NCBI GenBank assembly: GCA_965227095.1
Contig: CBDDFL010000001.1
Coordinates: 186,001-250,000 of the forward strand
Origin: JANQMY01 sp965227095
Lineage (GTDB): Bacteria > Pseudomonadota > Alphaproteobacteria > JANQMY01
Reading direction: 5' to 3'
Length of the DNA: 64,000 bases
Shown: positions 16,190-25,003 of the stretch, in pieces
Position numbering within the stretch: position 1 is the stretch's first letter
How the letters are laid out: the number at the start of each line of letters is the position of its first letter
Notes under the pieces: model-generated
Seen by the model: the letters and a program-made list of their open reading frames with translations, nothing else
Database searches by the model: none
Told to the model about the DNA's origin: nothing
Program-made: the position numbers and the translations under genes

Positions 16190-16903
16190 ATGACGAACAC
16201 GAACGAACGCGCATTGGTTCTTTTTTCCGGCGGACAAGATTCCGCCACCTGTCTGGCCTGGGCACTGGACCGCTTTTCCTATGTGGAAACCATCGGCTTC
16301 GACTATGGCCAACGCCATGCGGTGGAACTGGACTGCCGCACCGAGTTCTTAACCTCGCTGCGCGGCCAGTTTCCCGATTGGGCAAACCGCCTGGGCCGCG
16401 ATCATATGATCGCCCTGCCCTTTATCGCCGAATTGGGCGATACAGCCATGACCAAGGACATGGAAATTGAGTTTGCCGAAAATGGTCTGCCCAACACATT
16501 CGTGCCCGGACGGAATATTTTCTTCCTGACCACGGCGGCGGTCATTGCCTATCGCCGCTCGCTCAAACATGTGATCGGCGGCATGTGCGAAACGGATTAT
16601 TCGGGCTATCCCGATTGCCGGGACGATACGCTGAAAGCCCTGCAGACGGCCCTCAACCTCGGCCTGGAGGCGCGGCTGGTTTTGCACACGCCCTTAATGT
16701 GGCAGGACAAAGCCCAGACCTGGGCCATGGCCAAGGAATTGGGCGGCGATCAACTGATCGACCTTATCCGCGTCGATACCCATACTTGCTATTTGGGGGA
16801 CCGGGAAAACAAACAAGAATGGGGCTATGGCTGCGGTACCTGCCCGGCCTGCCGCTTGCGCAAAACCGGTTATGAAAAATATCTGGGCACCCCCATGCCA
16901 TGA
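16190..16903 (+). CDS. queC: 7-cyano-7-deazaguanine synthase
   Basis: QueC converts 7-carboxy-7-deazaguanine to preQ0 with ATP and ammonia, in queuosine biosynthesis. The 237-residue protein has the PP-loop LFSGGQDSATC at residues 11-21, the FDYGQRHAVEL motif, and the C-terminal zinc site GYGCGTCPACRLR plus an upstream Cys (THTCYLG). Its stop overlaps queE in ATGA, so the products of consecutive reactions are made from one transcript. No queD or queF is in the window. Confidence 0.95.
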   Translation: MTNTNERALVLFSGGQDSATCLAWALDRFSYVETIGFDYGQRHAVELDCRTEFLTSLRGQFPDWANRLGRDHMIALPFIAELGDTAMTKDMEIEFAENGLPNTFVPGRNIFFLTTAAVIAYRRSLKHVIGGMCETDYSGYPDCRDDTLKALQTALNLGLEARLVLHTPLMWQDKAQTWAMAKELGGDQLIDLIRVDTHTCYLGDRENKQEWGYGCGTCPACRLRKTGYEKYLGTPMP

Positions 16904-17535
16904 CCTATAGCGTCAAGGAAATCTACTTCACCCTGCAAGGCGAAGGGGCGCAGACCGGGCGCCCGGCTGTGTTTTGCCGTTTTGCGGGCTGCAATCTCTG
17001 GACAGGCCGCGAGGAAGACCGCACGAAAGCGGTCTGCCAGTTTTGCGACACGGATTTTGTGGGCACTGACGGTCCCAATGGCGGCCAATTCAAAACAGCG
17101 CAAGATTTAGCATTGGCGGTTAGCGCCAAATGGCCCGCCGCGCAGGACGACGACAAATTCGTCGTCTGCACCGGCGGAGAACCCCTATTGCAGCTCGACG
17201 CCGACGCGATCGATGCCTTGCACAAAGCGGGATTTGCCATTGCCGTTGAATCCAATGGCACCGTCCCCGCTCCCGACGGCATTGATTGGCTGTGCATCAG
17301 CCCCAAGGCCGATGCCGAAATCGTGCAACGTTCCGGCGACGAACTAAAACTGGTGTATCCCCAAGAAAAAGCGATGCCGGAAGATTTCGCGAAGCTGAAT
17401 TTTAAACGCTTCTCGCTTCAGCCGTTGGACGATGCCGAACGCGCGGCCCACACACAAGCCGCCATCGCCTATTGCTTGGAACACCCGCAATGGCAGCTCA
17501 GCCTGCAAACCCACAAATTGCTGGGCCTGCCTTAA
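16900..17535 (+). CDS. queE: 7-carboxy-7-deazaguanine synthase (C-x14-C-x2-C type)
   Basis: QueE is a radical SAM enzyme that contracts 6-carboxytetrahydropterin to 7-carboxy-7-deazaguanine. The iron-sulfur ligands read CNLWTGREEDRTKAVCQFC, a C-x14-C-x2-C spacing instead of the usual C-x3-C-x2-C, marking the known long-loop subfamily. CTGGEPLLQ and SNGTVP are the SAM-binding motifs. The 211-residue length fits. Its stop codon overlaps the convergent stop of the membrane protein gene. Confidence 0.95.
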   Translation: MTYSVKEIYFTLQGEGAQTGRPAVFCRFAGCNLWTGREEDRTKAVCQFCDTDFVGTDGPNGGQFKTAQDLALAVSAKWPAAQDDDKFVVCTGGEPLLQLDADAIDALHKAGFAIAVESNGTVPAPDGIDWLCISPKADAEIVQRSGDELKLVYPQEKAMPEDFAKLNFKRFSLQPLDDAERAAHTQAAIAYCLEHPQWQLSLQTHKLLGLP

Positions 17536-18455
17536 GCCGAGGCGGCCTCGTCCTCTGACAGTTTCTGAAACGCGTAACTGAACATGCCGATGAAGAGTGC
17601 GGTCGCCAGCATATAAAGCAGCGCATCGCCAGCAAGCATGATCAGCCCCGGGACCGTTGTAAAGGAATCGATATTGATCGTTCCATTTAGTTCAATGCCC
17701 GTTACCTCGTCCTCACTGACCAAAGTCATGAGCCAAAACACACCCGCTAAAACCGGAAGCAGGAATAACAAGAGGGGAAACAACGCAAGAAAAGTGACAA
17801 TGATCATCCGCCATACATTTCCCCGCATCAGTTTCCATGAGCGCCACATGCCAAACCGTCCGTCTTTTATGGCAGCCGGCACCAGTAAACTGAAGCGCAT
17901 CGCCAGGAACATGTAGAAACAGAAGAGAACAATAACCCCGAGCGCCAACATCAGGACCAGGCTGGAGTCTTGTTCCAAAGATAAAGGCACCTGGTTTACA
18001 TGCCGGGTAACCGGCGGTGCCACCGTGCTGAACTCCAAGAAGGTGACGGCGACCCAAATCAACCCCAGTGTCGGCAGTCCGCACACGAGAAACATAAACA
18101 AGACGACACCCACCGTGCCGCCCAGCAATCGCCATTCATCCGTTCGAGACCCCCCATAGAGCAGGCCAATCGGTTCACGGAAATAGACCTTGGCCACGCC
18201 CACGAAAAACATGATCGTCGCGAAGAGATAGACCAAAACAAAAGGAACGGCGAGAAAGGGGTTCCGAATGGTGGCGTCCCCAAAAGCGCTTTCCTGGGTG
18301 AGGTTCGGCAAGACATACCAGTGCATGGCGAAGAGGCTGGCCCCCGCTAGAAGGCCGGGCACGATCGCCGCGCGTACAATGCCCGGAAATCTCACAACTA
18401 GAAATGAGATGCCCGCCCCGACGGTTCGGAAGACAGGTATCTTTCCTGGCCGCAT
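17532..18455 (-). CDS. Multi-pass membrane protein, unknown
   Basis: The 307-residue protein has about six long hydrophobic segments separated by short basic or acidic loops, including SLLVPAAIKDGRFGMWRSWKLMRGN, which resembles the membrane-embedded glycerophosphodiester phosphodiesterase-associated (GPDPase_memb/DUF975-like) families. The C-terminus is acidic and cytoplasmic. The start at 18455 has the ribosome-binding site AGGGGGAA, which lies in the 3' arm of a strong upstream hairpin, so translation may be conditional. It is downstream of the subtilase gene and convergent with queE. Confidence 0.65.
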   Translation of the reverse strand: MRPGKIPVFRTVGAGISFLVVRFPGIVRAAIVPGLLAGASLFAMHWYVLPNLTQESAFGDATIRNPFLAVPFVLVYLFATIMFFVGVAKVYFREPIGLLYGGSRTDEWRLLGGTVGVVLFMFLVCGLPTLGLIWVAVTFLEFSTVAPPVTRHVNQVPLSLEQDSSLVLMLALGVIVLFCFYMFLAMRFSLLVPAAIKDGRFGMWRSWKLMRGNVWRMIIVTFLALFPLLLFLLPVLAGVFWLMTLVSEDEVTGIELNGTINIDSFTTVPGLIMLAGDALLYMLATALFIGMFSYAFQKLSEDEAASA

Positions 18456-18457
18456 GT

Positions 18458-18509
18458 GTTCCCCCTATGGTCAGCGCCTTGCGACGCCGAACCATCTTAT
18501 GGGGGAAAC
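18458..18509 (-). promoter_or_regulatory. 5' leader hairpin sequestering the ribosome-binding site
   Basis: Read on the minus strand, GTTTCCCCC then AUGGU pairs with ACCAT and then GGGGGAAC, with a short internal loop, one bulged T and a small inner GGCG/CGCT stem. The 3' arm contains the AGGGGGAA that serves the membrane protein start at 18455, three bases further on. There is no T-run, so this looks like translational control, for example a thermometer or ligand-controlled leader, and not termination. Confidence 0.5.
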
Positions 18510-18545
18510 ATCACGGGGTGCAACCTTGGTGCGGGTGCACGACTT

Positions 18546-20981
18546 TTAAAACCGATGGGAGAATTTGGTGCCGACACCGATATCCGGCGCGGCATTGGGA
18601 TTGTGGTCTGGGTTTAAGCGCCCAAACAGTCCGAAAGACACGGTGGATTCAGCGGCCACCGGCGTCGAATAAACCGCCTCCAACGCAATTTCCCGTGCTT
18701 CGGCCGACAGATCGATCTGCGCTGTGTCGAACCTCACGATCTCGCTGTTTGCCAGAGACACAGGAACCGTAACGGTGGTGCGCGAGGACGCCACCCGCAA
18801 CGGCTGACCGACCACAAAGGTGATGCCGTCATTTTTCCGCACCACGTCGCGCGCCGATACACCGACGCCAAAGGCATTGGCCCGCGCGCCGGAGACATCC
18901 GTGATCAAGCCATTCGCCGACCGTTGATCGGTGATACCATCCGTATACGATGCAAAAATAGTGACACGGTCATTGATCGGTGCTGCGATCGAGACAGTCG
19001 CGAAGTTGGACGCAGCGCTTTGGCCCCCATCAAACGCGCCCTCGGCGATGGACCCAAGCGCGCCCCCTTTCTGGGACAAGTGCCCGAAACCGACCCGCAG
19101 CTCCACATTGCGCAGAGCGTACGCCATTTCTAACCGCGCAAGATCCGCATCCTGGTCTTCCGCCAAGTCGTTGGAACTCTGAAAGCCTGAGACTTTCACC
19201 GTTAGTGTCGGCGTCAAAGCCCAGCCAATGCCGCCGCCCATGGATGGCCCGGCCAAGTCTTCATAAGGCGCAAAGAACGTTGCCCCCGACAGAAATTCCG
19301 CCCCCGTTCGGGTGAAGGGCTGCAAAGCGCCCACCGTGTCCGCCGGTGACGTATTGATGCCCGCGAAATAGCTCAACCGCTTCGTGACCATCCCGCTGGC
19401 GCGTGCCATGGCCGGTGTTTCCGTCAGCGCCCGTCCGCGCGGATCCGGCCCCAATAAGGACCAGAAGGGCAGCACACTGTCGGTTACATTCCGGTCCACA
19501 AAGAAAGCGGTTTCGAAATTCGGTCCCGCAATGCCTTGTACGGTTGTGTACTGATCACTGGAGACAAAACTCTCAAGACCCGTGCGCCGTTCTTGCGTGG
19601 ACATCTGCTGGTTCAGATCAAAAAAGAAGGGGAAGCCCTGTTCGTCCAATCCCATGACGCTCGACAGAATGTCATACCCACCGGACTGGACACCAAAGGC
19701 CGGCGCCAGGGAAAAGGTGGTGGCTTCGGCCATGGAGCCGACGCCGCCGCCACCGCCACCTCCGCCGCCACCTCCGCCGCCCCCGCCCGGCACGCTGACA
19801 ATGCCGACCGGATTGATGGCCGCTTCCAGATCAAGAAGGCCTTGACCCACAATCGCAGCGGCATAAGGCAAAGGCGCTGCCGTATCCAAGATGCGTTGTA
19901 CCAAGGACGCGTTGTTCACGCCCTGAAAGGCCGCTTTCAAGACGGCCAAGGCGCCGGCAACTTGGGGGGCTGCCATGGAGGTGCCGGTGCCGAAACCGTA
20001 GGCTGCTCCGGGCAAGGTCGAATAAATGTTCGTGCCCGGCGCCATTAAGCAATAGGCGGCTTGGGCCCCGCATCCATTGCTGCTGGGGCGCGGTGTGTTG
20101 TCGGCTTGCAGATTGCCCACCACCACCGCGTAGCCCGCCACCAACCCATCCGTCGCATAGCGCGCGGGATAGGACGGTTGCGCGGCGGAATCATTACCGG
20201 ACGAGATCACCATGATGCGTTCTTGGCCCGCCGCATCGCGCATGGCTTCTAAGACTTTGGACACCGGCGACGATCCGCCCAGGCTCATATTGATGATTTG
20301 CGAGGAGAACGACGCATTACTGGTGTAATCGCCCGCATTCGCCCCGGCGCATTGGACGCCGGTGCCGTAGCATTTGGCGATGCCCGCCGCCGACCCGATC
20401 GCAATTGCGAGATCTACCGAATCAAAAGTCGCATTTTCAAAATCACCGCCGAAGAGAGAAGGGCGCGTGCCTTGGATGTTCACCAGGCTCGCGCGGTAGG
20501 CCACGCCGTGGCGCCCCACACTGTCCCGTGCGGCGGCCACAATGCCGGCCACATGGGTGCCGTGAGACGACGCCGCGGGGCCTGACTCCGAATTGAAGAC
20601 AAAACTCGGCTGACCGGACAACGCGGTTTGCAAGTCTGGATGATTAAGATCGATACCCTGATCGATGATGGCGACGCGAATGCCGCTGCCCGCCGGTGAC
20701 CCGCCTGTGCGGCCCGCATAGGCTTCCGCTGCCTTGATCATGTTCAAGCCAGTACTGTTGCTGTATTCGGCGCTGAACCATCCCGCAGCGCCCAAACCGG
20801 CACTCGGTTCCGAAAGGTTCTGATCCACGGTCGAGTTTAAGGCAACGCCTCCTCCCGCACTCCCCACACCGGCGGGAGCGGCATCACCACCCCCACCCGA
20901 TCCACACGCTGCAAGCCCCAGCAAAATGGGCGCGGCGGAGACACCATATTTCAAGAAAGAACGAAGCGAGATGTTACGCAT
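18546..20981 (-). CDS. Surface subtilisin-family serine protease with C-terminal barrel-like domain
   Basis: In this 811-residue protein, residues 1-26 form a signal with lipobox LAAC. The S8 catalytic triad is Asp107 (VAIIDQGID), His143 (SSHGTHVAG) and Ser335 (GTGTSMAAP). A run of 15 glycines near residue 405 separates the protease from a C-terminal beta-rich domain of about 390 residues ending in FSHRF, a terminal aromatic residue as in outer-membrane barrels. An autotransporter-like display on the outer membrane is likely, although a lipid anchor plus barrel is unusual. It is divergent from an M20 peptidase gene. Confidence 0.85.
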   Translation of the reverse strand: MRNISLRSFLKYGVSAAPILLGLAACGSGGGGDAAPAGVGSAGGGVALNSTVDQNLSEPSAGLGAAGWFSAEYSNSTGLNMIKAAEAYAGRTGGSPAGSGIRVAIIDQGIDLNHPDLQTALSGQPSFVFNSESGPAASSHGTHVAGIVAAARDSVGRHGVAYRASLVNIQGTRPSLFGGDFENATFDSVDLAIAIGSAAGIAKCYGTGVQCAGANAGDYTSNASFSSQIINMSLGGSSPVSKVLEAMRDAAGQERIMVISSGNDSAAQPSYPARYATDGLVAGYAVVVGNLQADNTPRPSSNGCGAQAAYCLMAPGTNIYSTLPGAAYGFGTGTSMAAPQVAGALAVLKAAFQGVNNASLVQRILDTAAPLPYAAAIVGQGLLDLEAAINPVGIVSVPGGGGGGGGGGGGGGGVGSMAEATTFSLAPAFGVQSGGYDILSSVMGLDEQGFPFFFDLNQQMSTQERRTGLESFVSSDQYTTVQGIAGPNFETAFFVDRNVTDSVLPFWSLLGPDPRGRALTETPAMARASGMVTKRLSYFAGINTSPADTVGALQPFTRTGAEFLSGATFFAPYEDLAGPSMGGGIGWALTPTLTVKVSGFQSSNDLAEDQDADLARLEMAYALRNVELRVGFGHLSQKGGALGSIAEGAFDGGQSAASNFATVSIAAPINDRVTIFASYTDGITDQRSANGLITDVSGARANAFGVGVSARDVVRKNDGITFVVGQPLRVASSRTTVTVPVSLANSEIVRFDTAQIDLSAEAREIALEAVYSTPVAAESTVSFGLFGRLNPDHNPNAAPDIGVGTKFSHRF
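19743..19787 (-). repeat. Polyglycine codon tract (15 Gly)
   Basis: Fifteen consecutive glycine codons, mostly GGC mixed with GGT, GGA and GGG, form a flexible linker between the protease and the barrel-like domain. The near-trinucleotide repeat could change length by replication slippage in whole codons, varying the linker without breaking the frame. Confidence 0.85.
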
Positions 20982-21215
20982 GTGACAAAGGCCCTGACTT
21001 TTCTATCCGGCGCCCCCATCAAAGATCGACATAGCTAAATTTCCGTGAAGCGATTGCTAATTTCACGGTCGCATTTTTAATTAAATGCCATCTTCATCTC
21101 CTGGTAATCGGCGTAAACGGATCGTAAAAATCCCTTGCGTCTGCCAGGGAAATAGGCCATTCCAGAAACACACCAACCAGATAGGTTGAATAAAAGAAAC
21201 GCCGAGGGGACATTC

Positions 21216-22673
21216 ATGAAACGCGCTGCCATCGCCATTGTCGGATTGGTTATTTTACTTGCCGTGATCGTCTTAGTACGGACGATCAATTTCACGCCGT
21301 CAGAAAATCAAACGGCGGAACCGTCCACCCTCAAGGTTGACCGCGATCGTGTGGCGCAGCATCTCTCAGAAGCGATTCAATTTAAGACCGTTTCAAAGCA
21401 GAAACCGTCCCGTCCCAATCCAGAGGCATTTGAGGGGTTTATCAACTGGTTCGAAAAGGCTTATCCGGAAGTCCATGGCGCAACCACGCGGGAACTCATC
21501 AACTACACGATCCTTCTAAAGTGGGAGGGGTCGGACCCTGATGCGCAACCGGTTTTGCTGACCGGGCATTACGATGTGGTTCCCGTTATTCCGGGTACGG
21601 AGTCAATGTGGAAGCAGCCGCCGTATTCCGGAAATATCGTCGATGGATATGTCTGGGGCCGCGGCGCTTTGGATGACAAAAGTGCCGCCATAGCGATTAT
21701 GGAAGCCGCAACCTTGCTGGTAAAGCAGGGATTCCAACCCAAACAAACGGTCTATCTAAGCTTCGGACATGACGAAGAAGTGTCCGGCAAAGATGGCGCC
21801 GACAGGGTGGCAGCCCACCTGAAAAAACAAGGCATTCAACTTGAATGGTCGCTGGACGAAGGATCGTTCGTGATTAACGGCATGATGCCCGGCATCGACA
21901 AGCCCGTGGCCAGCATCAATGTGGCGGAGAAGGGCTATACCACTTTGCGCTTGATCGCCTCAGGCGCTGGGGGACACTCTTCCATGCCGCCGTCGCGAAC
22001 AGCCGTCGGCGAACTCGCGGAAGCCATCACAAAATTGCAGAGCGCGCCCTTTAAAGGCGGCGTCGACGGCATTGTGGGGGACATGCTGAACCAGCTTGGT
22101 CGGCACATGACGTTCAGCACACGCATGGCGATTGCCAATCAATGGTTGTTTGGGTGGATGGTGGAATCACAATTCGGCGGCTCCACCGCCGGCAATGCCA
22201 TGATGCGCACAACCATTGCACCCACCATGTTGTCCGGCAGCATCAAAGAAAACGTTCTGCCCATTCGCGCCACGGCCACCGTGAATTTCCGCATTCACCC
22301 CCGCGACAGCGTCGATGGGGTGGTCGAACATGTGCGCCAAGCAATCCAGAATGACAATATCGAGATCAAAGTGCTTGGCGGCAATGAAGCGTCAAACATC
22401 GCCGACATCCAATCGCGCAGTTACGCCGCGATCGAAAAAACCGCGCGACAGATCTTTCCGGACGCCGTGATCGCCCCCGGGCTGACAGTGGCGGCGACCG
22501 ACAGCCGGTATTACGGTAAAGTCTCCGACAACGCCTATCGCTTCAACCCGATGATCGTCGGCCCGGGGGATCTTGCCACCTTCCACGGCACGAACGAGAA
22601 GATTTCCATCGACAATCTGGAGAAGGCGACCGTGTTCTACGCGCAGCTATTGCTGAACGTTAATGCGTATTAA
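21216..22673 (+). CDS. M20 family peptidase, carboxypeptidase S/PM20D1-like
   Basis: The 485-residue product starts with a membrane anchor or uncleaved signal (AAIAIVGLVILLAVIVLV). The zinc-binding M20 core shows LLTGHYDVVPV, WGRGALDDKSA, SFGHDEEVSG and a late ATFHGTNE. The dimerisation or lid domain contains GAGGHSSMPP. The layout fits the carboxypeptidase S/PM20D1 branch, which cleaves N-acyl amino acids or dipeptides. The start at 21216 follows GAGGGGA; an upstream start at 21186 would add unrelated residues. It is probably periplasmic and could process peptides from the neighbouring surface protease. Confidence 0.85.
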   Translation: MKRAAIAIVGLVILLAVIVLVRTINFTPSENQTAEPSTLKVDRDRVAQHLSEAIQFKTVSKQKPSRPNPEAFEGFINWFEKAYPEVHGATTRELINYTILLKWEGSDPDAQPVLLTGHYDVVPVIPGTESMWKQPPYSGNIVDGYVWGRGALDDKSAAIAIMEAATLLVKQGFQPKQTVYLSFGHDEEVSGKDGADRVAAHLKKQGIQLEWSLDEGSFVINGMMPGIDKPVASINVAEKGYTTLRLIASGAGGHSSMPPSRTAVGELAEAITKLQSAPFKGGVDGIVGDMLNQLGRHMTFSTRMAIANQWLFGWMVESQFGGSTAGNAMMRTTIAPTMLSGSIKENVLPIRATATVNFRIHPRDSVDGVVEHVRQAIQNDNIEIKVLGGNEASNIADIQSRSYAAIEKTARQIFPDAVIAPGLTVAATDSRYYGKVSDNAYRFNPMIVGPGDLATFHGTNEKISIDNLEKATVFYAQLLLNVNAY

Positions 22674-22772
22674 GAAGCTTACTCAAATGGCCTAAGCCTA
22701 TTTGATCTATGTCATGGCCGGAAATCGGGGCTCAAATTAGCGTTTTTATGTGAACACATATGGAGAACGCGC

Positions 22773-23018
22773 ATGTCCCACGTCCCGCATGAATTGGTCG
22801 AAGAATTCCCGAACCACGTTGAGAAAATGCATCAGCTAAAAACCAGCGATGCGCACTTCGCCCATTTGGCCGATACCTATCATCAGATCAATCGGGAGAT
22901 TCACCGGATTGAAGCCCAAGTTGAAGCCGCCTCGGATACGCGCGACATAGAATTGCGCAAGCAACGCTTGAAACTAAAGGATGAAATCAACGCGGTTTTG
23001 ACGAGAGCTGCCGACTGA
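22773..23018 (+). CDS. DUF465 (YdcH-like) small coiled-coil protein
   Basis: This 81-residue, highly charged, all-helical protein carries the DUF465 pattern HFAHLADTYHQINREIHRIE, then a heptad-like stretch ending in QRLKLKDEINAVL. The family is widespread in Proteobacteria and its function is unknown. ATGGAGAACGC precedes the start. The gene converges on the BtuF-like gene 3 bases away. Confidence 0.8.
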   Translation: MSHVPHELVEEFPNHVEKMHQLKTSDAHFAHLADTYHQINREIHRIEAQVEAASDTRDIELRKQRLKLKDEINAVLTRAAD

Positions 23019-23021
23019 CAC

Positions 23022-23942
23022 TCACCAAATTTTGCGCAATCCACCGTCCATGAACGGCGCTGCCGGATGGACGGTCGGGTGGCATGCATGTGCCATAATC
23101 TCCAGGCTTTCAACCAGCCGGGGGCCGGGACGCGCGAAATAAGCATTTCCATCCGATAGAAAAACACCACGCGCGGCCTGGCGCGTGAGATCACGCCAGG
23201 AATCCGTTTCCGTGATGGGCTGGAGATCGCTCAGCGTGCGGTCAATCGGAAACCCACAGCACGAAATAAAGATCAAATCCGGGCGCGACTCTGCCACCGC
23301 CTGCCACGTAAGGGTGGTGGAGGGTTTTCCGGGATTGCCGAGCACATCGATCCCGCCCGCGATCTCAATCAGTTCCGGCATCCAGTGACCGCCATTAAAC
23401 GGCGGGTCGAGCCATTCGATGAAGGCCACACGTGGGCGGTCGCCTTGGGCCATGTGTTGCGTGCGCGCGCGCACCGCATTGATGCGCTCTACCAACTGCT
23501 GACGCAACCGGGTTCCCCGCGCCTCAACCCCCGCGGCGGCCGCCGTCAGCGACACGGTCTCTAAGACATCGCCCAGAACGGACGGTTCCATGTTTACGAC
23601 CTCCGGCGCGCCAGGCAGCGTGCAGAGAGCGGCCTCCACCTCGTCCGCGGAAACCGCGCACACATCGCAGAGGGCTTGGGTAACGATGATGTCTGGTTTC
23701 AGCTCGCGCAGTTTTTCCATATCGAGCGTGTAGAGCGCGTCCGCTGAGCCAAGACGGTCCCGCACATCTTGATCGATATCTGTTTGCGACTTGGCGTCAT
23801 CGATAACGGTTTCGGTCACCACCGGCAGGCCTGTCACATCGGCGGGATAATCGCAGGAATGGGAGACGCCCACCAATTGATCCCGCAGACCAAGCGCGCA
23901 AATGATTTCCGTCGCACTTGGGAGGAGAGAGACAATACGCAT
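23022..23942 (-). CDS. Cobalamin-binding (BtuF-like) protein, no signal peptide
   Basis: This 306-residue periplasmic-binding-protein-type protein of COG0614 opens directly with MRIVSLLPSATEIICALGL and contains VGVSHSCDYP, DIIVTQALCDVCAV and FIEWLDPPFNGGHWMPELI, all typical of the short cytoplasmic-looking BtuF relatives of Proteobacteria. No signal peptide precedes the first strand and no ABC permease or ATPase is adjacent, so it may be a cytosolic corrinoid-binding or tetrapyrrole-binding protein, not a transporter component. Confidence 0.8.
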   Translation of the reverse strand: MRIVSLLPSATEIICALGLRDQLVGVSHSCDYPADVTGLPVVTETVIDDAKSQTDIDQDVRDRLGSADALYTLDMEKLRELKPDIIVTQALCDVCAVSADEVEAALCTLPGAPEVVNMEPSVLGDVLETVSLTAAAAGVEARGTRLRQQLVERINAVRARTQHMAQGDRPRVAFIEWLDPPFNGGHWMPELIEIAGGIDVLGNPGKPSTTLTWQAVAESRPDLIFISCCGFPIDRTLSDLQPITETDSWRDLTRQAARGVFLSDGNAYFARPGPRLVESLEIMAHACHPTVHPAAPFMDGGLRKIW

Positions 23943-24026
23943 GATCGCACCTTACATGATTTCACGATTCGCTTATATTTTAGGGCCGCTGGACCATCCT
24001 ACTCCCCTTCAGACACTGAGAAAAAC

Positions 24027-24935
24027 ATGACCTTCGACACACCTCTGACCCTCACCGGCCCGCTGCGCCAGCCTCGCCAAATGTTGGAAGAGCAAACCTA
24101 TGATGGCCATTCGTCCATCCACGACGATGACATGGCCGAAAAGCTGGGTTTCAAAGCGGGACCGATTGAAGGCCCCACCCATTTCAGTCTGTTCCCCCCA
24201 TTGCTGGAACAAATTTGGGGCCAGGCATGGTACGAGCGCGGCTGCATTTCAGCGCATTACCAAAACATGTGTGTGGAAGGCGACGACGTGCGTGCCTTTG
24301 CCGACATGCCCAAGGACGGCGCCACCGCTACCCGCGTTTGGGCGGAAAAAGCCGATGGCACCCCGGTCTTGGACGCGAGCGCGAGCTTAGGACCGGATTA
24401 CGGGGAAACCCTTTTGGAGGCTCGCATGGCCAAGCTGCGTCCGCCGGAAAGATTGGTCATTTTGGAAGATCTTTCCGTGGGCATGACAGGTGCGGAAGAC
24501 GAAACAGTGAAGATGGATCCCGATCAACATATGGGCGACCTCTACCCCTTCTCGCTCAATCAGAAGCTCAAAGTCATCACCGAGAATTCACCCTGGTATT
24601 CCAGCAACGACACGCCTTGGGGGCGGCCCATCATCCCCTTGGAAATGGTGAGCGTGCTGGCGGAATACAGCAATCGTAAAGCCAAGTTTCCCACCAAAGG
24701 CCCGGCCGTCGGGCTGTTTGCCGACCAGGAAATTCGTATGATCGACGGCCCGCTGTTTGTCGGGGAAGAATATATCCTGCGCCGGGAGATTGCGGCCCTG
24801 TCGGAAAGCCGGCGAACCGAATCCTATTGGGTGCGTACACGGATCTTCGACAAGAGCGGCACGAAGCAAGTCGCGGAAATGTTGCTCAACCATGCGACCC
24901 TGAAAGACAGCTACGCCGGCTATCCGAAGGACTAA
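24027..24935 (+). CDS. Double-hotdog (MaoC-like) protein
   Basis: This 302-residue protein has two hotdog-like halves. The first contains AGPIEGPTHFSLFPPLL, resembling the MaoC substrate loop; the second contains RPIIPLEMVSVLAEY and GPAVGLFADQEIRMIDGPL, followed by a strand-rich RTESYWVRTRIFD. Tandem-hotdog proteins of this type are enoyl-CoA hydratase or dehydratase relatives. The start at 24027 is preferred, since the open frame upstream lies over the divergent gene. It may act in beta-oxidation of branched or steroid-derived acyl-CoAs, but the catalytic Asp/His pair is not obvious. Confidence 0.7.
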   Translation: MTFDTPLTLTGPLRQPRQMLEEQTYDGHSSIHDDDMAEKLGFKAGPIEGPTHFSLFPPLLEQIWGQAWYERGCISAHYQNMCVEGDDVRAFADMPKDGATATRVWAEKADGTPVLDASASLGPDYGETLLEARMAKLRPPERLVILEDLSVGMTGAEDETVKMDPDQHMGDLYPFSLNQKLKVITENSPWYSSNDTPWGRPIIPLEMVSVLAEYSNRKAKFPTKGPAVGLFADQEIRMIDGPLFVGEEYILRREIAALSESRRTESYWVRTRIFDKSGTKQVAEMLLNHATLKDSYAGYPKD

Positions 24936-24947
24936 AACGGACTCGTC

Positions 24948-24985
24948 CTTGCCCGACTTGATCGGGTAATCCAGGATGGCGATGG
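24948..24985. repeat. Dispersed palindrome (TTGCCCGA-type)
   Basis: CCCGA-CTTGA-TCGGG at 24952-24966, within TTGCCCGACTTGATCGGGTA, is followed by ATCCAGGATGG. The pattern is common as short intergenic palindromes in Alphaproteobacteria. It lies between two convergent genes and might also slow transcription. Confidence 0.45.
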
Positions 24986-25003
24986 ATGGTGGCTGTCCAC
25001 ATC

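Noticed and set aside
15886..16248. 120-codon minus-strand frame across the queC leader
   Set aside because: It covers the end of one good gene and the start of queC, spans the palindrome, and has no protein-like pattern.
19582..19845. Proline-rich plus-strand frame over the subtilase gene
   Set aside because: It is the antisense of the polyglycine linker (Gly codons read as Pro) and not a gene.
23769..24026. N-terminal extension of the hotdog protein
   Set aside because: It overlaps the divergent BtuF-like gene and lacks hotdog-type sequence; the ATG at 24027 begins the recognisable protein.
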